Of a DNA stretch of 64,000 nt, positions 11,898 through 21,155 are shown one piece after another. Numbering within the stretch: the first letter of the stretch is position 1; every line of letters starts with the position of its first letter. A program made the position numbers and the translations under genes. The stretch is taken from positions 404,338 through 468,337 of the forward strand of contig MU385752.1 of the NCBI GenBank assembly GCA_022497155.1, read 5' to 3'. This DNA is from Whalleya microplaca. Lineage: Eukaryota > Ascomycota > Sordariomycetes > Xylariales > Xylariaceae. The notes beneath the pieces were generated by a model. It was not told the origin of the DNA. It did no database searches and worked only from the letters and a program-made list of their open reading frames with translations.

Positions 11898-12828
11898 TTA
11901 CAGGTATGGCTTCACTTGGTCTTCAGTCCAGTCCCAGAACTTGAGCACTGTCCCATTGCCGCCTTCAGTCTCCAGTTTCGTCGCAGCAACCAGATCTTTC
12001 CGGATTGGATAAATTCGACCGAAAGGCACCACTACAGCTTCAGCGTCAGTTCTCGGATTCCTCTGATACACGAAGACACTTACCCCCGTTGACCGGAGGA
12101 TACATGATGATCTTGGTAAGGATCCGAAGAACTAGCCCGGCGTCTCGATAAAGATCTGACATCAGATTTCCCGGGTTCAACGGGATGCTGATGACGCCGT
12201 CGGCCCTGTGGCGTTTGGCGTACTCGACACCGTGCATCCAATTGCCCGTCTTGCTAACAGCGTACTTGTACATATAATCCTTTTCGACGTGATAGTCCAA
12301 GTTATCCATGTGAATACCGACCGACTTCTCTCCACCTATCTCCGTCCCCGAAGAAGAGACCCACACCACGCGAACCGAGCCAGGGGTTGACTTCTCCGCC
12401 TGGGCGGTAGCCACAAGGGTCGGCGTTAGCAGTTCCGTGAATAGAAATGTCCCCAGACAGTTTATGCCTAAGTGATGTTCGTATCCCTGCACAGTCTTGG
12501 GTATATCCGGCGTGGCGGTCTGGACGCCGGCATTGTTGAACAGAACATGAAGCTTGGACTCTAGAGACAGAAATTTCTCTGCAGATGCCTTGATGGTAGA
12601 TAGGTCGTTGAGGTCCAGATGGACAAAAGTCAACGTTCCTTTGGACGTAGGGTGTGCTTCTTTGATATCACCCATTGCAGCGTTGACCTTTGGTTCGGAG
12701 CGGGCAGCCATGTAGACCTTTGCATTCTTGGAGTAGAGAATCCGTGCTACCTCCTTGCCTACACCTGTGTTCGACCCGGTGACGCCAATCAAACGCCGTT
12801 TTGTCCACAGGTCCCGGCCAATTTGGAA
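11898..12828 (-). pseudogene. Short-chain dehydrogenase/reductase lacking a recognisable 5' end
   Basis: A classical SDR resembling fungal retinol-dehydrogenase/WW-oxidoreductase-like enzymes. The open frame runs from 12828 to 12084, then a 52-nt intron (donor GTAAGT, acceptor TAG, 12032-12083) leads to exon 12031-11898, which ends DWTEDQVKPYL, typical of the family. The dinucleotide-binding motif TGSNTGVG, the NNAG motif (LFNNAGV), the catalytic Ser in VVWVSSSG and YAVSK (Tyr-xxx-Lys) are all intact. However, the frame has no ATG before the glycine motif: the segment LWTKRRLIGVTG is preceded directly by an in-frame TAA at 12829-12831, and no ATG occurs on this strand for about 200 bases upstream. 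The region joining VNG to VVPFGR also seems about 15-20 residues short compared with family memory. Either an upstream exon was missed or the gene lost its 5' end. The enzyme fold is certain; functionality is doubtful. Confidence 0.7.
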
Positions 12829-14179
12829 TTAAAGACGGCACAGTTTCAGATCACTGTTGTGTCTATTCAACCCACCGGACTACGATACCGGCAAATGGTG
12901 TTGACCGATTATTTCGCTAGGTACAGTAAAATTCCCGCTGGGCCGGGGGATACTAAGTAGGAAAACTGAGGCTTGATGACAGTTTCGTATACCGGGCCTA
13001 TCCTCTTACTGGTACTTGTCTATTCGCCCCCTTGGACCGTAGGTGTCTATTACAAAGTCTAGGTCGAGCCAATATTGGTCAAGTAACAGATTACTAAGGG
13101 AACTCAAACGATACCGCAAGTTGTCCACAACATCGATGATGCTGGGTTCACTGAACGGGCGCACAGACTCACAGACTACCACGAGAAGCCGAGAGGGATG
13201 CGATGTTGTCGAAAGAGCCTCATGAAAATGAAGAGATTCCTATGTGCTATTATTCACAACCCAAACGATCAGAATCGCCGTTGGTGATCCTTAAGTCTCG
13301 ATATAATCCGGACTCATGATTGCTCGAAGTAGTGAGTATGTTTCGCTGTTCTCTTTGGTAGTTTTGACCGTGTAAGTCATCCAAGTCTCCAAGGACACCT
13401 ATGCTAGAATTCTTGACTCTCTCCGTGCAAGACAGCGGTGCTTTTCAAGCTTTTTTGCTCGTCATTATTTCAGCCGTTACTCTTGCAGAATACGCATCGT
13501 CCAGCCAGCGATGTGTAGCTTTCCTCCAACTGCTGATACGGAATATCGATGCCGTCAACTGCCGAGGTTGGCACTATTGGGGATGTAATGAAGATATTGA
13601 AATGGAGTATAAGGCCATGCATATATTCATGCGCTCAAGAATATTGTACAATAAATGTAAGCTACGATTTAAGGGGTTGTAAAAACATTCGGCCTCTGTC
13701 ACCTATACATTTGATATTTTGGGAGTTTAATAAGCTTATACTTTTAAGTCTTGTACATAGTAATCACACCTATGATGCCCCTAGGGTATTTTTTAGAACT
13801 CGATGTGTACCCGAAAGGATGTTGTGATAGCTGCTGTGTTTAATGTTGAAATGTTGCTGATGCAATGACGTAATTCATTCCTACGGAGGCACTGATAAGA
13901 GATTGTCGAATTGAAATTCTGGCCAGTACACATGTGTTATGTATAAGCAAACTTCTGTCATCCTTCATTTCGCCATTGGATACTTGCCTCAGCCGGAGTA
14001 CATGTAGGTAGCCTTGTCCCTCTCAACACTTTCCGTTTACTGCTCCGTATCCAAGGTATCCGGGCACCGCGTTAATGCAATTAGTCTGTCCACTGCGGGG
14101 CTCTGCTGGTACGAAGCGCTCGCTGGCTCTACGTTCATTCATCTTCCGCTCATCTCGTCTTCCCTTGTCATCATTCGCG
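12829..14179. other. Intergenic, no supported gene
   Basis: About 1.35 kb, moderately AT-rich. A 93-codon plus-strand frame at 13401-13682 has random-looking composition and no homology signal visible by eye. The last 170 bases lead into the Nudix gene. Confidence 0.5.
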
Positions 14180-14906
14180 ATGGAACACAAGACACAGGAA
14201 CCGGTCATCAATCAGGTCTCGGACTTGCCCCTTGACCAGGCTAAATGGATCACTCTCAAGAGAATCGACTACACTGACCAGATCGGCAAGGAGCGCACGT
14301 GGGAGGTGGCCACGCGGAAGACCCGAGGCAAGGCTGGAGTCGATGCTGTCGCCATGGGGAATATCCTCCTGCATCCGTCGCGCCCGGCCTCGACCATGCT
14401 CGTCATTCAATACCGCCCGCCACTCGACGCCTACACGGTGGAATGGCCCGCTGGTCTGATCGACGCCGAAGAGACAGCCGAGGAAGCGGCGGTGCGCGAG
14501 TTCAAGGAGGAGACGGGATACGACTGTCGCGTGTTGAGCGTCAGTCCGGTGCAGGTCAGTGTCCGGTGCCTTTGCCTCCCCCCGTTCGGATGCGTGCCAT
14601 TTAATCGATCTCGATCAAAGTCTCGGGGGGTGATACTAACGCCTGGATGTGCAACAGGCCGCAGATCCCGGCATGACAAACGCCAACATGCAGCTTGCGA
14701 TGGTCGAGGTACGACTGGAGGAGGGTGACGAGGAGCCGGAGCAGCGACTCGAGGACGGGGAGCATATCCAGCGGGTGGTCGTGCCGCTCGCGGAGTTCTA
14801 CGATCGCCTTGTCGAGTACTCTAAGCAGCAGCGGACGATTGTCGCAGCCAAGCTTTTCCATTTTGCTGCTGGCATGCAGTTTGCGCAGACGCAGAAGTAT
14901 TTCTAG
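14180..14906 (+). CDS. Nudix hydrolase, ADP-ribose pyrophosphatase (Ysa1-like)
   Basis: Exons 14180-14554 and 14658-14906 encode 207 residues. The intron (14555-14657, 103 nt) has donor GTCAGT and acceptor CAG, and the frame continues SPVQ-AADPGM. The Nudix box is complete: glycine of AGLID, then Glu, then VREFKEETGY with the metal-binding RE and EE pairs correctly spaced. Flanking family marks are LVIQYRPP before it and DPGMTNANMQLAMV after it, as in yeast Ysa1. The enzyme hydrolyses ADP-ribose to AMP and ribose 5-phosphate with Mg2+, clearing reactive ADP-ribose. The internal start MEHKTQEP is used. An upstream in-frame ATG at 14,075 would add 35 residues rich in Arg and Ser and free of acidic residues, which looks like a mitochondrial presequence, so dual targeting is possible. 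Confidence 0.9.
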
Positions 14907-15253
14907 GTTGTAGCTACATGTGGCCGTGTGTTAACTAGCTACCCTAGCCTCCCTTTTTCCCAATAGAAATGAACAAATAAGGTATGCAGTTTCTCAAAGG
15001 CTAACATGAAAAGCGAGATGCTACAATTTTGGATTTATGTAGGTTCTATAATTCATGACAGGTCACCGTCACATGTTACATACTGTGCATGCACACAGGT
15101 GAAGGTCAATCAATAGATACATTGAATCGAGACACATAGTAGCATTGTGTATATAACAGGCCACCTGCCACTCTAGAACAGCTGAACCTCAAGTCAAGCT
15201 AAGTCTCATTAACCCTGTATTACAACAGGATACCTGTTGGAGTGGGAAGCAGA
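14907..15253. other. Intergenic between convergent genes
   Basis: About 350 AT-rich bases between convergent 3' ends. Nothing beyond likely polyadenylation regions is recognised. Confidence 0.5.
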
Positions 15254-16585
15254 TCAAGTGCGATCCGTCTTGTCATCATCCGATCTCCTACAAAACTTCT
15301 GCAGTATTCGAGAGATTTCGCCAGCCTTCCCTTTCTCTCTATCTTCTAATGCCTTGACCAGCGCCTCGCCCTCTTCGATTCTCGCGAGCCTACGAGTAAT
15401 CAAGTTACTTAGTTTTCTTTCCGCGGCGGCGACCTTGTCTCGGAGCTCTTCGTTGGCCATCTCCTGGAGCTTCTCGAGGGGGACCTTGTCCAGCTGGCAT
15501 TGCGCCGCCGCCAAACGCCTCGCATCCGGCTTGGCATCGTAGGTATGCTGGAGGTTCTCCTCCAGCCAGGGCTTGGTCCTCCAGACGTGGGATCGACACT
15601 TGTTCAAGATCCGCTCACTTAGGGGATTCTTCTCCGACTTGGTGCCAGGCTGGGCCACGTTCAAGCCCCCCACGGACACGAGAGAGCCTGCCAGGACGGT
15701 GACGAGGATCTCGGCAAAGCTGATATGCTCTACCTTCCAGGCCTTGCAGACGGGGATGATGGTCTCCTCGGCCTCCAAGCCCATGTACTTGAGACACGAG
15801 GCCAGCAGCCCCCAGATATGGGTTGTCTTGTTCGGCCTCTCCACGTCGTCTGAGTTACCCACCATGTACATGCTCTGGAGGCTCGGCTCATCGGGATACT
15901 CGTCCGTCACGTTTCGCTCCTTGAGCGTGGCCTTAAAGCATCGTACGTGCTTTGACTTGTTGGCCTGGCTGCTACTGGCAAACCGGGGCATCGTGTGGGT
16001 TTGCGTGTCATCCCAATCGTCGTCCTTGTCCTTGCCGTACTGGCGGTCGATGCTCGCTGTGACGTCCAGGGCCGCCAGCTCCTCCGGGGTGAACTGGCTG
16101 TTCTCGTACGCATGTTCCTTGTCGCGGCGCTCGCACGCGTCGATGGCGACGGCGTAACTCCGCAGGAGCTCACGCAGCTTGATGTTCTCGTTCCGAGACC
16201 ACGTGCGACCGTGCCGCCCGATCACGGACAGGCCACAAATGTAGGCTCCCGGGCCCTCGTACTCATAGAGGAGCTTGCGGTTGTCCGAGTCCCTGTCCCA
16301 GAAATCGACCTTGACCATCCGCATGACGATCGAGCGCAGGACGGGCCGCAGGATCGAATGCAGCAGCGCGGTCATTTCCTTGTGGTCAAGGTCTCCCTGG
16401 ACCGCGTTGAGCGTATCCTGAACCCGTACAGTCGTCTGCTGGCGCAGCTCCTCCGTCATCTTCTCGACGGTCAAGAAGATATCGGTGTAGGTGGCCCCAT
16501 CGTCGATCTGGCCGACCAGCTTGATCTGGAGGTCGGACATGAACGGAGTCAGATGTGTACGACGCGGCTTGATACCTGAATCCAT
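15254..16585 (-). CDS. Unrecognised protein with C-terminal coiled coil
   Basis: A single-exon gene. The open frame begins with GTG at 16615, so the first ATG at 16585 is chosen, giving 443 residues that start MDSGIKPRRTHLTPFMSDLQ. I do not recognise the family. Visible features are an N-terminal alpha-helical part (TVEKMTEELRQQTTVRVQD), a segment LLYEYEGPGAYICGLSVIG with aromatic and glycine residues, an acidic low-complexity linker (GKDKDDDWDDTQTH), and a more hydrophobic block (HISFAEILVTVLAGSLVSV). The last 90 residues are a long charged helix (KLQEMANEELRDKVAAAERK) with heptad character, suggesting oligomerisation. There is no signal peptide or nuclease, kinase or P-loop motif. The length without stops and the GC-rich third positions support a real gene. 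It is divergent from, and next to, the decayed coiled-coil gene and the helicase-like gene. Two antisense open frames of 194 codons are shadows. Confidence 0.7.
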   Translation of the reverse strand: MDSGIKPRRTHLTPFMSDLQIKLVGQIDDGATYTDIFLTVEKMTEELRQQTTVRVQDTLNAVQGDLDHKEMTALLHSILRPVLRSIVMRMVKVDFWDRDSDNRKLLYEYEGPGAYICGLSVIGRHGRTWSRNENIKLRELLRSYAVAIDACERRDKEHAYENSQFTPEELAALDVTASIDRQYGKDKDDDWDDTQTHTMPRFASSSQANKSKHVRCFKATLKERNVTDEYPDEPSLQSMYMVGNSDDVERPNKTTHIWGLLASCLKYMGLEAEETIIPVCKAWKVEHISFAEILVTVLAGSLVSVGGLNVAQPGTKSEKNPLSERILNKCRSHVWRTKPWLEENLQHTYDAKPDARRLAAAQCQLDKVPLEKLQEMANEELRDKVAAAERKLSNLITRRLARIEEGEALVKALEDREKGKAGEISRILQKFCRRSDDDKTDRT

Positions 16586-17039
16586 GATTCCAGCTTTTAT
16601 TATAATCAATACCACCTGATCTATGGGTTTAGTTGACGCGTCGGCCGACGCGTTATTAGTTCACACGTAATTAGTCCACGCAGTATTTCAAATCGACTCA
16701 CAGGACCTTCGCTGTTTATTGTGGGCTTGGACTGAAAAATGTGAATATCATACGCGAGACAACTGAGAAGATGGGATGGTGGGTCTGGAAGAAAAGATGG
16801 CCATGGAGTTGTCCCAGTGTGAATACTAATGTGCGTCGAATATTGAACGGGCAGGAACTGGCGCTGATATCTAAATATCGATTTTCCCAGGGAAGGCACC
16901 GACCAGGGGCCAGGGCTGGTGCACACCAAGTACCTAGGTACCTAGGCACTCTACTTTTCCTACTTTGAATTTATCCAGCTCCTTTTCCCTTTCATGAAAT
17001 ACTGAAAAATGCTGAAACCCCCAATCTGAGTAGCCCAAG
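16586..17039. other. Intergenic with CCTAGG palindromes
   Basis: About 450 bases between divergent genes, probably holding both promoters. At 16931-16946 the word TACCTAGG occurs twice in direct succession, forming a short palindromic cluster. No gene is seen. Confidence 0.5.
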
Positions 17040-17832
17040 ATGACTAACAACTTTGAACGGTTTCGGCAGCAGTTCGGCTCCGCTGCCGAACTGATGAAAG
17101 TACTGGCTGCCAGTATAGGAGATATATCCTCCGGGGCCCTCGATGCCAAGATACCTAGAGTCTGGGCGCTGTTGAGCATGAAGTCGATGGTGCCTACGAG
17201 AGTCTGCGTCGTGGCATAGAAGACCTTCGGTGCCAGACTGACCAGATCGATCAAGATCGTCAGGCTTTGGACGCTGACCAGCAACTACAAGGCGAGCAAG
17301 GCCAGAAATAGAGAGAGCTAGCTGAGCAGTTAGACAAGCGAGGCCAAGAGCAGAATGAGCGGTCAACGAAGCTCAGCTTCTGGCTGCAGATAATTAAAAG
17401 TGAAGAACAGGGCCTTCGTAGGGACCTCGACGCCTTCGAAGCCGACCGGGAACGTTATCGCAAAGACTGCAAAGCCCTACAGTGTGACAGCGCAGATTTC
17501 GACGACCATCAGCTGGCGGCCACAGTAGCAACTATCACTGACAATTCGGTGGCGTTGCCATCACCAGAGGAGAACACGACCTTACCGTGCAAAGCCTGGC
17601 AGCCAAGGAGCAAGAGTGCTAGGACTTGCGCAGGCGGGTTGGTCAGAGTACTGAAGAGTGCAAGGGCCTCCGCAAGATCATGCGAGAACAGAGCGACGCG
17701 GTGTGCCAAGAAAGAGAGGATAGCGGCGCCGAGTTGCAGTACTTCAGGGAGAGACATCTCGATGGCTGCTTACAGGCCATGCGAGGCTCAGACGGGTGGA
17801 CCAGTTTAATGGTTCGCAAGGTCGAGCGCTAG
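17040..17832 (+). pseudogene. Decayed gene for a coiled-coil protein
   Basis: A plus-strand coding relic that needs at least three frames. Frame 1 starts with ATG at 17040 (MTNNFERFRQQFGSAAELMK) and stops at 17217-17219. The second frame begins around 17,159 (SLGAVEHEVDGAYESLRRGI) and reads a Gln/Asp/Arg/Glu-rich helix through an in-frame TAG into RELAEQLDKRGQEQNERS and beyond. A third frame from about 17,590 contains another TAG and ends QAMRGSDGWTSLMVRKVER at 17832. Both internal stops are TAG, in register with glutamine-rich helix, as expected for CAG to TAG transitions. The pieces together suggest a Q/E/R-rich coiled-coil protein of about 260 residues. An intron model that removes both stops and both frame shifts was not found. 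The original function is unknown. Confidence 0.65.
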
Positions 17833-18406
17833 GTAGCCCGCACTAGAATGAAATATATTTCAGTAAAACTGCCTTCTCCGTAGCCTGTGATGTGCATTGT
17901 ATTGAATGCTTGCTACCTGATTTCTGTACCGCAGTCTGGACTTAACCGGCTTAAACGTCATACGTGATATAAGATATGTTACCCAAGGAAGGCTTGTGAT
18001 GAAATATTCTATTGACCTGTAAAGGAAGGCAACATAGCACATAAGAACAATTATTAGATATTTGGGAGTGTAACGGCTATTGCTCGACATGTTCTACATG
18101 AGCTACAAGAAGTGTCCCAGCATATCGATAGCACATATGTAATCTGATTAGTCAGTTAACTTAACAGGTGCTGTCGTTCACTTATAACTCAGAGTCACCA
18201 CACAGATGAATACAAAGACACCAACTGCATTCTTGACCCAGAATATGCGCGACATCCGCAAACCCGGCTAGCCAGCGCTTGTGGCAAACCTGCAGAGTAC
18301 AATACCATCTTGCTTCCTATTGTCTCTAGAATTGGATTCCCCTCAACCCTCCACACCTACACTGCCGACAGCGACAGACAAGCCATACCTACATGCACTT
18401 TTGAGG
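17833..18406. other. Intergenic leader of the helicase-like gene
   Basis: About 570 bases. The last 126 bases (18281-18406) are open in the frame of the helicase-like gene but start with GTG rather than ATG, so they could be a leader or part of a longer first exon. Nothing else is seen. Confidence 0.45.
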
Positions 18407-20602
18407 ATGGATATTGAAACTCCAATGCCCTCTCCGACATCTTCGTCTACGCTCTCCTCTCGAGTGATACCTGTCATCAAATCCCACTTCGCCGAACACA
18501 ATGATGATATAGCCACATGCTTACACATAGCGGCGCCCCATGGAGCCGGCAAGAGTACCCAGCTTGTCCCCGAGGTCTGGCGGTTCGTCTGCGACACCTG
18601 GCCGGAGTGCAAGGGCGCGTACCTTCAGAGTACCGAATACCAGGCCAGCTCGCTCCACAAAGTCTTAGAGGACAACGAAGAGACCCGGGGCTGCTCAAGC
18701 AGGGGCTACGACCCAGCCGACAGCCGGCTCGCTCTCCTCACCTATGCTGAAGCCATAGATGGCTTGATCTTCGAACTACCGTCAGATCGCGTCTTATTCG
18801 TGGACATTGAGGACGTCCCCACCCTCGAGGGCGAGCTTCTCCTAGGTCGCCTCATCAACAGTGTCGATGCTCGGATGACGAATGACGATGGCTGGACAAG
18901 TATCATCCTGTTGGGCGCTGGCCCGCTCTCACAGCACGTCACACAAGCGTTTAGTCAATTCCTCGAGCTCGACATCGAGGCTGTAGACGCCGGTATCGAG
19001 CCGGGCCCCGTCGATGTCGTCGAGCTGGGACGCGACCGGGAAGACAAATACGCTCCCGTAGTCGAGATGCTGCAAAAGGTCTTCCAAGGGTCAGAGATGC
19101 CGAAGCTCGAAGACGGCGGCGAACCGGGGGCCTGCGTGGTCCTCTTCGGCGACCCGGCCAGCGCTCTGGCGGGGATAGTCGATCCTCTGCAGCGGCAGCT
19201 GGGCTTCAGCGTTGCCCACAAGTCATTCACCGTAGACATAAGCGGTAGATACATACGGGAAGCGCTCGAGGACCCCAACCCAAAGATCCTGTGCGTCGAC
19301 CCATTCTTCCCCATCGTGTTGCAGTGCACCAATGTGGTCTGCGCCGTATCCATGGGAGTCAAGTGTGGTCGCGTCTTCGACGCCGAGTCGAGCCAGTTCC
19401 CGTGGGGGTTCATGAGGCTCTCGCGCCACGAACTGAACCGCGAGATGGCGTGGGTCCGGTCGGCGTCCCCCTTTCCGGGCGCCAAGGTGAATTATGTCAC
19501 CATGAACCCCGTAGACGATCCCGCGGTGTTGTCTGTGCGCCCCGAGGAACAGCTCTACGGCGACCTGATGGCGCTCGCGCTAGGCCTCGCTTACCACTGG
19601 CCAGGCACAGCCCTGCGGGACATGCCCGTCCCCATTCTAGCACGCATGCCTGCGGGGGCCTTCGACGAGGCCTGGCGCCGGCTGAGCGCCATGGGTTGCA
19701 TCGAGCCGTACCCTTCCCAGACGGAGAGGACCTGGCGTATCAATGGCCTGCCCGAGGACTCGGCCTATCACATGATCGGCAGCCCCGACAACCCGACAAG
19801 AAGCGTCCATCTGGCGGCCATGCTCTCGTACATAAGAGTCCTGGCCAAGCCTGGCTTGTGCCAGCTACCGACCTTGCGCGTGTTGATCCGCATGGCCGCT
19901 ATCATAGCCTGCGACGTGGGATCGCTGGTCCCGCTAGACCTCGAGGCGATCGACAAGATGGGCGACGCCCAGCCGTCGCAGATCGTCGGCCTCATTCGGG
20001 ACGATTGTGCAGGTATCGGCAAGCAGCAGGCCCACAACGGATCGCTGTGGCTGGCACTGGGCCTCTGGCAGGAGCGCAAGGACGCTCTCGGGTCCTTCTC
20101 CGTCGTCTCGACCGGCTCGATGGGCCGGGGCTGCCGCACCGTCCGCCTCCACAATGTGTTGAGCCACGAGGTAGACGGGAGGGTGGAGAACATGGAAAGG
20201 GACCTGGCGATCCTCCCGTGCAGCGACGAGATCAAAGACACCCAGCTCACGGAGGACGGGCTGGACGTCGTCAACAGCGTCCTCGTCAATTCTTGGATCC
20301 ACCAGTCCGTGCTCTTCCCTTACGCCACCGATAGGCCTCCCGTGGACCTCATCTCGCTCCAGCCCGTCTATCTGGACGAGCCGGCGACGGTATTCCTTGA
20401 CTGGAAGCCGCGGCAGATGGAGAGAAAGGAACTAGGCCGCGGGGGGTTCATCGCCATCTACTGCTCCGTGAGCAAGAAGAACGCACTCATACCGGGCGAT
20501 CTGACCTACATGCCCAACTCTGCACTTCGTGGTATCAGGAACCGCCTGGGACCGTCTCTGTCCGCGGCACTCCACACGACGTATATGACAAATGTAGAAT
20601 AG
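18407..20602 (+). CDS. Degenerate DEAH/RHA-type helicase-like P-loop protein
   Basis: A single exon of 731 residues from the first ATG, at 18407. Motif I is an intact Walker A, PHGAGKSTQL (residues 44-53). After it come a TYAEAIDGL segment like motif Ib and VDIEDVPTLEGELLLGRL (132-149), which aligns with DEAHER..TDILLGLL of DEAH-box RNA helicases, so the DEAH box has become DIED. IILLGAG (166-172) takes the place of the motif III region ending in SAT. A second RecA-like half follows (CVVLFGDPASAL, then ILCVDPFFPIVLQCTNVVC), and SRHELNREMAWVRSAS (339-354) stands where QRxGRxGR is expected. Residues 405-480 (MPAGAFDEAWRRLSAMGCIE) resemble the winged-helix/ratchet region of DEAH helicases. Nucleotide binding is plausible, but ATP hydrolysis and unwinding probably are not. 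No internal stops occur, so the frame is maintained. Other P-loop ATPases of unknown type remain possible. Confidence 0.72.
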   Translation: MDIETPMPSPTSSSTLSSRVIPVIKSHFAEHNDDIATCLHIAAPHGAGKSTQLVPEVWRFVCDTWPECKGAYLQSTEYQASSLHKVLEDNEETRGCSSRGYDPADSRLALLTYAEAIDGLIFELPSDRVLFVDIEDVPTLEGELLLGRLINSVDARMTNDDGWTSIILLGAGPLSQHVTQAFSQFLELDIEAVDAGIEPGPVDVVELGRDREDKYAPVVEMLQKVFQGSEMPKLEDGGEPGACVVLFGDPASALAGIVDPLQRQLGFSVAHKSFTVDISGRYIREALEDPNPKILCVDPFFPIVLQCTNVVCAVSMGVKCGRVFDAESSQFPWGFMRLSRHELNREMAWVRSASPFPGAKVNYVTMNPVDDPAVLSVRPEEQLYGDLMALALGLAYHWPGTALRDMPVPILARMPAGAFDEAWRRLSAMGCIEPYPSQTERTWRINGLPEDSAYHMIGSPDNPTRSVHLAAMLSYIRVLAKPGLCQLPTLRVLIRMAAIIACDVGSLVPLDLEAIDKMGDAQPSQIVGLIRDDCAGIGKQQAHNGSLWLALGLWQERKDALGSFSVVSTGSMGRGCRTVRLHNVLSHEVDGRVENMERDLAILPCSDEIKDTQLTEDGLDVVNSVLVNSWIHQSVLFPYATDRPPVDLISLQPVYLDEPATVFLDWKPRQMERKELGRGGFIAIYCSVSKKNALIPGDLTYMPNSALRGIRNRLGPSLSAALHTTYMTNVE

Positions 20603-21155
20603 TAATACGAAGAAGTTATCACATTTATTATGTGCCTTGCCAACTTGAAGCGAGTACTACATTGTTTTAAGTAATCTTCCCATAGCCAGTAAACATATTT
20701 ATCCCGCGCTCTATAAGGAGTGTCCTCATTAATGTCATAACTACCACATGCTATAAGGGTCGGGGTGGCTTGGCTACCTGATTCTTATTTGATTTATTAA
20801 TGGCCCCTTAACTTTCCTGCTTATATAGAATGTAAGAAAAATGCTGCTCTAGTAAAGAAAGGGCAAACATATATAGAGATAGTAGTATTAGTCCTTAGTG
20901 ATCTTTCTATTAAAGGATTTATACCTTGGTATTACAGGCCTTCACTCTTAAGTCGCATGCCCTTGCTTCATACCTCCTTCACCTAAAAACTCTTCTAAAG
21001 TACGTACCTAAAATTCTAAATTAACATCAACCCACACACCCATCAAAACTCCCTCCCCTCAACATAAACATCAACACACCTACAATCCATCATATCTCAT
21101 CGAGATATTTCCCTTTTCGTATTGAAAAAGTCACAAGATCCTACCAAATTTCATC
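20603..21155. other. Intergenic, AT-rich then pyrimidine-rich leader
   Basis: The first 350 bases are AT-rich without coding signal. From about 21,000 the plus strand becomes C/A-rich with CT runs and a TTTCATC context before the ATG, typical of a fungal promoter and leader for the zinc-knuckle gene. Confidence 0.5.

Noticed and set aside
13401..13827. Overlapping plus-strand open frames of about 92 codons
   Set aside because: AT-rich random-looking translations without motifs, in a gap between well-supported genes.
15573..16579. Two 194-codon plus-strand open frames
   Set aside because: Both are antisense shadows of the 443-residue coiled-coil gene.
19291..20334. 347-codon open frame
   Set aside because: It lies in another frame of the helicase-like gene on the same strand. 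It is Arg/Pro/His-rich, as expected from a GC-rich shadow, and lacks domain motifs.
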